DNA from: Halalkalicoccus sp. CG83
GTDB lineage: Archaea; Halobacteriota; Halobacteria; Halobacteriales; Halalkalicoccaceae
Direction: 5' to 3'
DNA: 64,000 bases
Assembly (NCBI RefSeq): GCF_037081715.1
Contig: NZ_JAZDDH010000001.1
Coordinates: 744,001 to 808,000 of the forward strand
In this document: one piece after another, positions 42,202 to 50,843 of the stretch
Layout of the letters: each line of letters starts with the position of its first letter
Numbering within the stretch: the stretch's first letter is position 1
Made by a program: the position numbers and the translations under genes
The notes under the pieces: model-generated
The model's database searches: none
Seen by the model: the letters and a program-made list of their open reading frames with translations, nothing else
What the model was told of the DNA's origin: nothing

Positions 42202-42605
42202 ATGGCAGAGACGGTGACGAAGACGCTTGAAGCAACCTTAGCCTCACCGACACGGGGTAAGGAGCTTCATCTTCGTCGCCTTCTCGCCACCTACCGCGAG
42301 GCGTTGTACGACGCGTTCGATGCACGGGCAACAACGATGTCGGCGGTTAACGACGTTGTGACGCCCTACGACCTGCCGTATCAGGATTGCCGGTCGCGTT
42401 GACCCGTGGGGAGAGAGCGTTCCTTGGAAACCGGAACGCGATGACTCACCACAGGACAGGTGCGGTAGTGACACCGCCACAGTCCACCGAGAGACGAGTG
42501 CGAACCCCGCACAGATGACGCTTTCGGCGTATTCGGACTGAAACCTACGGCCTCGATAGCAGGCCGGAATTCCCTTGAAAGGGAAGCCCCGCCGAAACGG
42601 CGGGG
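42202..42605 (+). mobile_element. Internally deleted IS1341-type TnpB element (about 0.4 kb)
   Basis: It starts with the TnpB N-terminus MAETVTKTLEATLASPTRGK and ends that part at DVVTPYDLPYQ. It then jumps, in another frame, to a TnpB C-terminal tail (DPWGESVPWKPERDDSPQDR, then AQMTLSAYSD). The right end TTGAAAGGGAAGCCCCGCCG plus its complement follows, stopping at about 42605. The RuvC and zinc parts are gone, but the region that yields the guide RNA in intact elements is kept. The right end joins vapC sequence. Confidence 0.75.
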
Positions 42606-42830
42606 AGGAATGTCATCGTTGTATAGTTCGCCGTGTAGCCGCCCAGCGCGCTGTGCGATCCGTTCGTCGATCGGAACGACCTCTTTCGACAGAACGACGC
42701 TAATGATGTTCTGCTGTTCTTTCTCGGGGTTCGGCGAACGCGGAACCCCCGCAAAGAGTTCAGCGACAGTGATTGATGAAACGCGCTGGTAGACATGGTC
42801 CGAATCAAGCTGGCTTGCAGCGAGTGCTTA
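42606..42830 (-). pseudogene. vapC fragment cut by the TnpB-derived element
   Basis: The minus strand reads DSDHVYQRVSSITVAELFAG, then PEKEQQNIISVVLSKEVVPI and DERIAQRAGRLHGELYND, a PIN domain middle with the conserved Glu. The N-terminal Asp strand is missing, and the C-terminus is lost at the element end. The part from 42610 to 42740 is nearly identical to 47755-47880. Confidence 0.8.
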
Positions 42831-43021
42831 TCAGCGAACAGTGGTTCATTCGCGGTTAGTCATTGGAGAGATCAATGCATCATGACTCGCTGCCTTTGAT
42901 CACAGGGGTTCAACTGGATTTCGAAGCCACTCTAGCCGACCACAGCCGTGATTCCGGTCTCTTCTGGCGCATTAATTCTTATACCATAACATGTTTAACA
43001 AGACGAGACGATCCCCTATTC
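42831..43021 (+). promoter_or_regulatory. Upstream region of the aglF-like gene
   Basis: A TATA-like box TTCTTATACC at about 42976-42985 precedes the ATG at 43022 by about 40 bp. No ribosome site is obvious. Confidence 0.4.
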
Positions 43022-43759
43022 ATGAAAGCCGTCATACTGGCTGCCGGCAAGGGAACCCGGCTACGACCCCTAACGGAGGACAAGCCCAAGGCGATGGTCG
43101 AGGTCGACGAGACACCGCTTATCGAGCACTGCTTCGAGCAGCTCGCTGATCTGGGCGCCGAGGAGTTCGTCGTCGTCGTCGGCTACATGAAGGAGCACAT
43201 CATCGAGCACTTCGGCGACAGCTATGAGGGGATCCCGATCACGTACGCCCATCAGCGCGAACAGAAGGGGTTGGCCCACGCGCTGTTGACCGTCGAGGAT
43301 CACATCGACGAGGAGTTCATGCTGATGCTCGGCGACAACGTCTTCAACGCGAACCTTGAGGACGTCGCTCAGCGCCAGCAGGAAGAGCGCACGGACGCCG
43401 CGTTCCTCGTCGAGGAAGTGCCCTGGGAGGAGGCCTCCCGCTACGGCGTTTGTGACACTAACAGCCTCGGCGAGGTCACCGAGGTCGTTGAGAAACCCGA
43501 GGATCCGCCGACGAACCTCGTGATGACCGGATTCTACACGTTCAGCCCGGAAATATTCCACGCCTGTCACCTCGTCCAGCCCTCGAACCGCGGCGAGTAC
43601 GAGATCAGCGAGGCGATCGACCTGCTGATCCGCTCGGGCCGAACGATCGACGCGATCGGGCTCGACGGATGGCGCATTGACGTCGGCTACCCCGAGGACC
43701 GCGACGAGGCCGAACGCCGTCTCCAGGACGCGAGCGAAGTGGAAGCCGAAGCGGACTGA
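43022..43759 (+). CDS. aglF: Sugar-1-phosphate nucleotidyltransferase, AglF-like
   Basis: From the ATG at 43022 the product has 245 residues and begins MKAVILAAGKGTRLRPLTED with the G-x-G-T-R-x-R loop and the catalytic Lys in KPKAMVEVDETP. It has YAHQREQKGLAHALLTVEDH, MLGDNVF with the metal Asp and EYEISEAIDLL. The whole sequence strongly resembles Haloferax AglF, a glucose-1-phosphate uridylyl/thymidylyltransferase of the protein N-glycosylation pathway that makes the donor for glucuronate addition. An ATG 53 codons upstream gives an unlike-family extension and is rejected. It stands alone among mobile debris yet serves the glycan locus at 1-32 kb. Confidence 0.85.
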   Translation: MKAVILAAGKGTRLRPLTEDKPKAMVEVDETPLIEHCFEQLADLGAEEFVVVVGYMKEHIIEHFGDSYEGIPITYAHQREQKGLAHALLTVEDHIDEEFMLMLGDNVFNANLEDVAQRQQEERTDAAFLVEEVPWEEASRYGVCDTNSLGEVTEVVEKPEDPPTNLVMTGFYTFSPEIFHACHLVQPSNRGEYEISEAIDLLIRSGRTIDAIGLDGWRIDVGYPEDRDEAERRLQDASEVEAEAD

Positions 43760-44084
43760 AGGACTGTCCTCGAAGCGGTTAAACTCCATTCTGCTCGATT
43801 TGGCTTCCTCTCCCGCCGGTTCAATGCCTATACGCTCACCCTTGTGGGTGCCACGACGCATGTATCTGATCAGGACAATCTCACCTCTGTGATCCGGTTG
43901 TAGTCGATACCGTCCACGTCTGGAAACGTCGTCCGGAACGCCTGCATCTATGACTTCTAGCCCTCCTAGCTGTGAATCTCCTCGGACTGATACGTCACGT
44001 GGAGCACGTGGTCGTTGAGGTAGTGTTCGTCAACAAAGGAGAGATCACCCGTCACGATCGCACACCGGCTGTCGACAGTTAAGA
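43760..44084. other. Debris without a recognised gene
   Basis: The minus strand holds short protein-like phrases (DLSFVDEHYLNDHVLHVTYQ, then AFRTTFPDVDGIDYN) broken by stops. I cannot name the family. Confidence 0.35.
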
Positions 44085-44203
44085 ACGCTGATCGGATCTA
44101 CACCGTGGAAGCGGGGCGGATTACAGAGGTTGGACAGCACAATGAACTCGTTCAGGAAGGCGCGAAATATTCCGAATTGTATGGTATTCAGGTGAAACGA
44201 TAA
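44085..44203 (+). pseudogene. ABC exporter ATPase, C-terminal scrap
   Basis: The plus strand reads ADRIYTVEAGRITEVGQHNE and LVQEGAKYSELYGIQVKR then a stop, the standard end of MsbA-like ABC exporters after the H-loop. Everything upstream is missing. Confidence 0.75.
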
Positions 44204-44209
44204 TAAAAT

Positions 44210-44310
44210 CGGCACTGTCTAGTTCAGCACCTCCTCGGCAGGCGTTTGACCATCTAGCGCTTGATTTGGTCGATCGTGATTGTAATGGTGTCTGAACCTT
44301 GCTCGCCGTG
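44210..44310 (-). mobile_element. IS6-like transposase C-terminal scrap with terminal repeat
   Basis: The minus strand reads FRHHYNHDRPNQALDGQTPA and EEVLN then a stop, the usual end of haloarchaeal IS6-like DDE transposases. The plus-strand end GGCACTGTCTAGTTCAG at 44210 is its terminal inverted repeat. The rest of the element is absent. Confidence 0.7.
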
Positions 44311-44358
44311 GCATCAGCAAAATGAGGGTTAAGCGCGGTGTTTAATTACCAGCCGTTA

Positions 44359-45246
44359 TCAGTCTCGTCTCCCTCTCGCCGCTCGTTTGTTCCCGAACGG
44401 TGGGCCACCTGAGAGGCCGTCAAGGCCGGCGGTCGCGAGTACTGTGAAGATCAGCTCTTCACGCGAGAGCTTGCCGAAATTCGCCGGAAGGATTTGGCCA
44501 CGGATCGCCTCGGTTTGGAACTGAAGCGTATGGACGTTGTTTTGGTACTCGCGGGGGGTCGCAAACAAATCCTCGATGAACGCGTCGAGGTCTTCGTCCG
44601 AGTCCACATCGTCCGCCTCGTCGTCGATAGGCACTTCGGGATCATCATCAGTGATCCGGACGTTAGAGAATGTATCTTCGACGGTCACAGGCGAGTCACG
44701 CGGACTACCTTCACCGTTGCCGTCAAGCTGCGTGTCAAACCGTGCGAGAAACACGAATGGGCGGTTATCAGACTCGCCAGACGCGGCGTGGTGGATGTGA
44801 CTTTAGGTGATGTTCGAGAGGTTGTTGGCGTCGTTGACAGTCAGCCGATAGCGCATATCACCCTCACTAATCCGTTTGAAGGTGCTGAGACCGTTCTCGC
44901 CAGGTGTTGGTTTGTCGTTGTTCTGCTGGGCGGCAAGCACCGTCAGTGGGGCGAACAGGTCAGCTTGGTTAATGCGTCGCTTTGCATCGTTTGGAATTGA
45001 AGCAATAAGCTGGCCACGATTCTTGTCGGTGAGTTGTGCAGGTTCCACGCTGCCGTCCGGCGACCAGCCGTCGTCGGGGAAATCCTGGTCTTGGCTGTCG
45101 TCGTTGCTGAACGGCGGGTCAGCGGCCGCCGTGCCGGAAATCCCAGTCATCGCGGCGAATGCGCCTATGGATTTAAGTGTCCAACGGCGGCTAATCGGAG
45201 ACGGATCAGTACTATCGGCCGGTTCGGGATGGGTATCGTCTGTCAT
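44359..45246 (-). pseudogene. Tat-exported protein gene with one in-frame stop
   Basis: The first part, 147 codons from 45246, has a Tat signal (SRRWTLKSIGAFAAMTGISG, Arg20-Arg21) and a mature chain ending ANNLSNIT. After a single TAA (44803-44805) the same frame continues without change as SHIHHAASGESDNRPFVFLA, then an acidic stretch DDEADDVDSDEDLDAFIEDL and an end GGPPFGNKRAARGRRD. One nonsense change would explain this. The mature protein of about 250 residues has no motif I recognise. The truncated first half may still be exported. Reading through TAA is not expected. Confidence 0.65.
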
Positions 45247-45925
<679 letters not shown>

Positions 45926-47074
45926 CTACCGTCGATCAGGCCGATACTCCTTGTAGGCATGATCCTCTCTGAACGTCTCAGCTGCCTCTAAGAAGCGCTC
46001 GTGGCCGGAGAGATCGTACAGCAGTTCCAACTGGTTGATGTGTGTACTATGGTAGTGGACGTTTCCTCGATACCCGCGGCTCAGGGCGTACCAGCTGATT
46101 TCACCGGGTTCACGGAAATCATCGATGTGATCCTCGACAGTAGTGAGTGCCGCCTGCAGGACGTCCGCGCTCTTCTGACCGCCGACATGAAGCCAGTAGT
46201 CGTACAATCCGAACAGTCCGACGACAAATCCGTTGAGCACGTGATTTGGTGGCTCAGTTGGATACTCCTCAATCCAAAAGTAGCCCATCTCCTCGTCTGA
46301 GAGTTCGGTAGGGGTCTCAGTGACGACCGTCGTCCAAATATCGTCCTCGCCGGTGGTACGCCGGACGTTCGTGAAGCTCTGGAATACCCGATCCGCGAGC
46401 TCGCGGTAGTGCTCGCTGCCGGTCACCTCGTAGAGATGTGCGTAAGCAGTGAGCGCGGTCCCCTGGGACATCCCACCGAACCATGGCGAGTATAATGGCT
46501 GCTCACCGCCGGGACTCGACCAATCGAACGTGTATGGAAAATAGAGCGCGCCGTCCTGCTCGGTGGCGATATCGACGAGCGCCGCAGAGATCGAGTCAGC
46601 CTTCTCGAGGTAGCGCTCGTCGCCATCACTCTCGCGGTAGCAATGAATCAGCCGCATCATCGTCCGTGTCGTTCGTAGCGGATGGTGACCCTCATCGTCC
46701 TCCACTTCCATCAATGTGACCGTGTTCATCTGAAGATCAGGGATTTCCTCGTCGACAGCAGCGGCGTTGGGATATTCGCAGTATGGCGGGAGGATTCGCT
46801 CCTCGCCGTACTGAGGCCACCCTTCGAACGGGAGCTCTACTAAATCGTACTGGTTCCTATGGACGGGAATGCCGCTTATTTCTACCCGATCGGAGTCTAC
46901 ATTCTGGGTCCGATTGTTCTCCGTGTCGTTGGTTTCGTTCTCCATCTCCGCTTCGTTGGTCTCCTCGGTCTCTCCGGAGGACGCTTGCTCACCAGAACAG
47001 CCCCCTAAAAGCAGAAGTCCTCCGAGACCGAGTGAACGGAGAGCCTTGCGCCGTGTTGAACCGCTTTTCTCCAT
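45926..47074 (-). CDS. Tat lipoprotein with D-glucuronyl C5-epimerase-like C-terminal domain
   Basis: The 382-residue protein has a Tat-type signal (STRRKALRSLGLGG, Arg8-Arg9) and a lipobox LGGC with Cys26, so it should be lipid-anchored outside the cell. An acidic linker rich in Glu, Asn and Thr follows. The C-terminal 280 residues have the alpha/alpha-barrel pattern of the GLCE C-terminal domain: GALYFPYTFDWSSPGG, NHVLNGFVVGLFGLYDYW and WYALSRGYRGNVHYHSTHIN. This domain epimerises D-glucuronate to L-iduronate in heparan-type chains. Haloarchaeal glycans contain uronic acids, so a surface uronyl epimerase is plausible. The link to this locus is inference. Confidence 0.8.
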   Translation of the reverse strand: MEKSGSTRRKALRSLGLGGLLLLGGCSGEQASSGETEETNEAEMENETNDTENNRTQNVDSDRVEISGIPVHRNQYDLVELPFEGWPQYGEERILPPYCEYPNAAAVDEEIPDLQMNTVTLMEVEDDEGHHPLRTTRTMMRLIHCYRESDGDERYLEKADSISAALVDIATEQDGALYFPYTFDWSSPGGEQPLYSPWFGGMSQGTALTAYAHLYEVTGSEHYRELADRVFQSFTNVRRTTGEDDIWTTVVTETPTELSDEEMGYFWIEEYPTEPPNHVLNGFVVGLFGLYDYWLHVGGQKSADVLQAALTTVEDHIDDFREPGEISWYALSRGYRGNVHYHSTHINQLELLYDLSGHERFLEAAETFREDHAYKEYRPDRR

Positions 47075-47124
47075 ATAGTATACAATATATCAACATGTAT
47101 AGTACTTGGTCTGATTGGCACTGT

Positions 47125-47586
47125 CTAGGCAAAGAGTGAGCAGTTCGTGGAGTCGGTTATTATGCACACCCAAGAACCACGTACAGTCTCCTTGGAGTCC
47201 TCATCGCTTGAGTGCTGAGGCGAGGAGAGCACTGCGAGCGCCCGCAGAGCGCTCGCAGTGCAACTTCCTTCGACAGGTATCTCGCTTCGAGAGACAGCTG
47301 CCGTTCTGTTCACGTACGCGACGGCGACGTCTGCGTGCCGGGACGCGAACTCATGACACACCCGCCGCGTCGTCAGCGTCTTTCCCGTCCCTGGTGGCCC
47401 GTGGATCGACACCGTCGGCGGGAGATCTCCTTCGTTGACGCCGTTGAGGATCGTCGCGAGTTCGCGCTCCTGTTTATCACGGGCGATGATTTCGTCGGGC
47501 TCGGCTAACGGGTCGAGCGCACCCTTGTCGGCAAAGACGCTGTCACTGGGGACCGTCTCGTCGAAGAGACCGTCGTACTTGCTCAT
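47125..47586 (-). pseudogene. orc1/cdc6 N-terminal fragment
   Basis: From the ATG at 47586 the minus strand reads as Orc1 (DETVPSDSVFADKGALDPLA, then Walker A GPPGTGKTLTTRRVCHEFAS) up to VAVAYVN at about 47310. It then goes into unrelated sequence to a stop at 47125. Walker B, sensor and winged helix are gone. The IS6-like end GGCACTGTCTAGGC lies at 47115-47128, so the truncation may be linked to an insertion element. The first 95 residues are close to those of the intact Orc1 at 40731-41933. A vapC relic stands upstream. Confidence 0.85.
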
Positions 47587-47622
47587 GGTGGCGGAGGGGT
47601 TGTTTCGTCGCTGCGTCTACTC

Positions 47623-47885
47623 TCAGAACGCGTTCCAGTCGACGACCTGGACGTCGTCGATTCGTTCGAAGTGATCGACGTTGCGCGTCACGACAGGCTC
47701 CTCGAAGTCGATCGACGTCGCCACAATGAGACAGTCGTGCATGTCCACCGGCGTCCCATCGTTGTAGAGCTCGCCGTGTAGCCGCCCAGCGCGCTGTGCG
47801 ATCCGTTCGTCGATCGGGACGACCTCTTTCGACAGAACGACGCCAATGATGTTCTGCTGTTCTTTCTCGAGGATCGGGACGAGCG
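47623..47885 (-). pseudogene. vapC C-terminal half
   Basis: The minus strand reads ILEKEQQNIIGVVLSKEVVP, DERIAQRAGRLHGELYNDGT, PVDMHDCLIVATSIDF and VTRNVDHFERIDDVQVVDWN to the stop, an undamaged second half of a PIN toxin with its two late Asp residues. At about 47885 the sequence changes into the antisense of another vapC start, so the first catalytic Asp is missing. It lies 37 bp upstream of the orc1 relic. Confidence 0.8.
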
Positions 47886-47892
47886 CGTTCGA

Positions 47893-48052
47893 TGACGACC
47901 GCCTTTTTGACACATCAGCACTGGTCAAACGGTACGCCGAGGAACAGGGCACTGAAACAGTCGACGAGCTGATCGACGATGCCGATGCGATCGTTTTCAT
48001 CACCGCACTGTCGGTCACAACCGCCGCGATCCTCCGAGAAGGCTTGTATTAG
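47893..48052 (+). pseudogene. vapC N-terminal piece, opposite strand
   Basis: The plus strand reads FDTSALVKRYAEEQGTETVD, then ELIDDADAIVFITALSVTTA and AILREGLY, then a stop. This is the N-terminal third of a different PIN toxin, with the first catalytic Asp and the start of the Glu helix. It meets the minus-strand vapC half at about 47890, so two broken toxin genes are fused tail to tail. Confidence 0.75.
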
Positions 48053-48861
48053 TTGTCGGTGTTGAGTACTTGGACGGGCGGTAATCGAGAAAGCTCGGTG
48101 TGCTCCGTGAGTTCGGTTGCGGTATCACGGTAGTCAGTGTAGACCTCCTCGGCCCACTCGTAAGCGGCGGGCGCGTCAGTATCGACGTACAGCCGCAAGA
48201 GGCCCATCTCGTCCCCGTAGATCCCGACCCCGATCCGGTCGTCAGCGAGCGTCAGTCCGAAGGGGAGATCGTCATGCGTCCGAATCGTGAGATTCCCGCT
48301 CTCGAAGGCCGTCCGGGCTCGATCGGAGTTCGATGTCAGAAGTTCCTCAACGACCGCCGGCCGAAAGACGACGTCGGTGTGCATGCCGGTGACGATGCGT
48401 TCATAGATCTCGTCTAGGTGCAGCGGGTTGATCGAGGCGGGGTCGAGACCACGCAGCGTCTCGGTTTCGCTTATCAACGACATGAATCGGTTCACCGGCC
48501 GATAGGGGTTACCGGGTTCGGCGATCGTTACGGTTGCGTCGGTGAACGCCGCCACGTCGATCTCGATGCCGTTGGCGCTTGCGGCCTCCAAGACCGGGGC
48601 GAGTTCCCACAGCGTCTCAATGGACGTTCCGAACGCTGTGACTTCCGCAATGCTCACCTCGCCTAGGGACGTGAGCACGAATTTACCGTCGGCGCGCTCG
48701 ATCAGGCCGTACTCCCTGAGTGCTCTCGTGAATCGATGGACGGTGGATTTTGAGACGTTCAGATGCTGCTCTAACTCCCGTCGGTCCGCCGCACCCTCTT
48801 CTTGCAGTACCTGCAGGACCGGAGCACGCCTGATGAGTTCGATAAGCCGCTCAGTATCCAT
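48049..48861 (-). CDS. Haloarchaeal HTH transcription regulator
   Basis: The 270-residue protein starts with a winged-helix domain (RRELEQHLNVSKSTVHRFTR as the helix-turn-helix, then ALREYGLIERADGKFVLTSL as wing). A ligand-binding-type domain of about 190 residues follows, ending in LLRLYVDTDAPAAYEWAEEV. This plan is shared with the protein at 57609-58442 and is common in haloarchaea, where such proteins are annotated as IclR/DUF1724-like regulators. Target genes are not visible. It is transcribed alone, and its stop overlaps the end of the vapC scrap by 4 bp. Confidence 0.8.
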   Translation of the reverse strand: MDTERLIELIRRAPVLQVLQEEGAADRRELEQHLNVSKSTVHRFTRALREYGLIERADGKFVLTSLGEVSIAEVTAFGTSIETLWELAPVLEAASANGIEIDVAAFTDATVTIAEPGNPYRPVNRFMSLISETETLRGLDPASINPLHLDEIYERIVTGMHTDVVFRPAVVEELLTSNSDRARTAFESGNLTIRTHDDLPFGLTLADDRIGVGIYGDEMGLLRLYVDTDAPAAYEWAEEVYTDYRDTATELTEHTELSRLPPVQVLNTDN

Positions 48862-49175
48862 CCTCAGTGCTACATTCTACCATACGCGTATTAAACGTAT
48901 CTTACAGGTACACTGACTCAACAGCTCCCGTGCCTGTTACGATCGATGGTATAAGCGTTTGAGAGGAGTGGCCACTCGCATACCATCCACTACTGTGTGG
49001 ATCGATCCTCAGCAGGAACCACCATCCCACGACCTGAGACGGTGTCACGGCCTGAACCAATCCCGCTCGGTAACTATAATCTGGTTCCATTCCTTCTGAT
49101 AGGTGCTGACGGATGACACGACCTCGTTCGTGGGACGAATGAGCAACCAACGGCAACAGACAGGAGAAGGAACTA
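48862..49175. other. Intergenic DNA with a ribosome site
   Basis: No gene is seen. The end carries a clear ribosome site (AGGAGAAGGAAC, ending 3 bp before the ATG at 49176), unlike the leaderless genes elsewhere. Confidence 0.45.
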
Positions 49176-49607
49176 ATGGCAAGCACGACACATGAAATCG
49201 ACGACGAACCAGCGGTTGCGACCGTAGAGAGCGAATCCGGATTGGACGAGAACGTCGCAGGAGCGCTCTCATACCTATTCGGCTTTGTGACGGGGCTGAT
49301 TTTCTTCCTGATCGAGAAAGAAAACGACTTCGTGCGGTTCCACGCCGCCCAGAGCATGGCCTTCTCGGGCGTGGTCTTCGTCGCGTACATTGCGTTGAGC
49401 ATCGTCGGAACGGTCATGACGACGGTGCTGTTCTCCAGTACGAGCACCTTCTTCGTCGGGAGCATCGTCTCGATGGTGCTCGGGCTGGTCTGGCTGGTTC
49501 TCGCGCTCGGCGGATTCGCCATCTGGATCTACCTCATGATCAAAGCGTACCAGGGCAAGACCCCACGGATCCCCGTTGCCGCAGGCATCGCCGACAAATT
49601 GATGTAA
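49176..49607 (+). CDS. DUF4870 membrane protein
   Basis: The 143-residue protein has the DUF4870 pattern: a short acidic N-terminus, a first helix ALSYLFGFVTGLIFFLIEKE, then DFVRFHAAQSMAFSGVVFVA and two more helices with a conserved end KAYQGKTPRIPVAAGIADKL. It is probably an inner-membrane protein with four helices. The function of the family is not established. A good ribosome site supports the start. The GC-rich composition fits the host core. No operon partner is evident. Confidence 0.88.
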   Translation: MASTTHEIDDEPAVATVESESGLDENVAGALSYLFGFVTGLIFFLIEKENDFVRFHAAQSMAFSGVVFVAYIALSIVGTVMTTVLFSSTSTFFVGSIVSMVLGLVWLVLALGGFAIWIYLMIKAYQGKTPRIPVAAGIADKLM

Positions 49608-49851
49608 GCACGATAGGAGCGCGGACGACCATCTACGCGGAAACCACGCCCGGGTTGTCGATTCCAGTGGATGGGCTGGTGGAGGTGACGTTCGCCGAAT
49701 TCGGCGCACGTGAACCAACTCCGTCCGATCAAACCGGCATTGACTGGTTCGAGACATCGTTTCTCGGAGGCTCTCGGATAGAGCGCATCTACCAGTCTGA
49801 CGGGCTACGACGAGTAACAACGAACAGACAGACGACACGAACTACGACATC

Positions 49852-50685
49852 ATGCACCAATCACATGGCGGTGGACGACTGAACAGACGCGTCATCACGA
49901 CACTGATACTGGCCTTTGCCGTTGTTCTCGCGGGGTGTACCGGGATCGGCGGCCTCGGCGGGAACGACGACACGGCCGACGCCACGACCGCGACAGCTGA
50001 AAACAGGGGCGATGACAGCGGGTCCGATGACTCGAACGGAGACTCGTCCGATGGGGGTGTCGACACTGACGCCAGCAACGGCAACGGCGGTGACGCCAGC
50101 GCCGGGGATGGAGCCGGCTCGACGAACGACGCGGTGTCTCAGACAGACGACAACTGGTTTAATATGAGTGAGCCAGGCTACTATGAGTTCGACCTTGCGG
50201 GGATGGACAAGGAAACCGGCGAGCAGGTCACCGGGCGGCTGGTGTACGACGTTGAGGCTGCTGGCGGCGACGAACTGACCGCAAGCGTGGACTACGAGTT
50301 CGGCAGCGAGCAGTTCCACTCGACGACTACTGGACCCGCCGACGAGTTCTCCGCCCAACTGTTTCTCAACGAAGCGTACACACCCATCGCCACTCTCCAG
50401 GGTGTCTCCCTGATGTACCTCTTCGAGATGGGCTTTACCGACCCAGCCGTCGGCAACTACAAGCAGAGCAGCACCGACGACGGAACACAGATCACGGAGG
50501 TCACTGAAAAGCGGAGCTACGCGGGTCTCGAGTGCTTCTTCGTCGAAACGACGCTCGACGGCGCCCTCACCCAGAAGGCCTGTATCCGCGGCTCTGAGGG
50601 TGGTATCGCTCCCTACGCAGCTACCTACACCGATGAAGGCGAACTCGAACTCGAAGTCGAACTCGTTGAGTTCCAGACGAGATAG
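49852..50685 (+). CDS. Secreted acidic lipoprotein of unknown function
   Basis: The 277-residue protein has a hydrophobic signal with lipobox LAGC (Cys29). A low-complexity acidic Gly/Asp/Asn linker runs to about residue 95 and typically tethers a domain above the membrane. The folded domain that follows looks mostly beta-stranded (YYEFDLAGMDKETGEQVTGR, VSLMYLFEMGF, LECFFVETTLDG). No enzyme motif is visible. Similar lipoproteins are common in haloarchaea. The start is supported by the complete signal peptide. Confidence 0.75.
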   Translation: MHQSHGGGRLNRRVITTLILAFAVVLAGCTGIGGLGGNDDTADATTATAENRGDDSGSDDSNGDSSDGGVDTDASNGNGGDASAGDGAGSTNDAVSQTDDNWFNMSEPGYYEFDLAGMDKETGEQVTGRLVYDVEAAGGDELTASVDYEFGSEQFHSTTTGPADEFSAQLFLNEAYTPIATLQGVSLMYLFEMGFTDPAVGNYKQSSTDDGTQITEVTEKRSYAGLECFFVETTLDGALTQKACIRGSEGGIAPYAATYTDEGELELEVELVEFQTR

Positions 50686-50736
50686 GGCCGGAGGCAGACC
50701 GGTGCCGATGAGCCCGGACCACCGCCTCGATACTCC

Positions 50737-50784
50737 TTCCCGCCCTCTGCGAGGCCGTAAGCCGAGCAGAGCGGGGTAGTTCAC
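50737..50784 (+). mobile_element. Solo TnpB-type right end
   Basis: CCCGCCCTCTGCGAGGCC...GAGCAGAGCGGGGTAGTTCAC has the stem-loop and the GTAGTTCAC end of the intact element at 37121-37170. No tnpB sequence is attached. It follows the lipoprotein gene by 50 bp and could also act as its terminator. Confidence 0.6.
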
Positions 50785-50843
50785 TTGCCGGGTGAGTTGA
50801 AGACGAGCCTTTCCCGAGCTACCACCGACGCAGGTTCTGTCTA

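Noticed and set aside
44803-44805. Programmed read-through of the in-frame TAA
   Set aside because: No archaeal recoding of TAA is known to me, and there is no nearby structure that would support it. Simple nonsense mutation is the plainer account.
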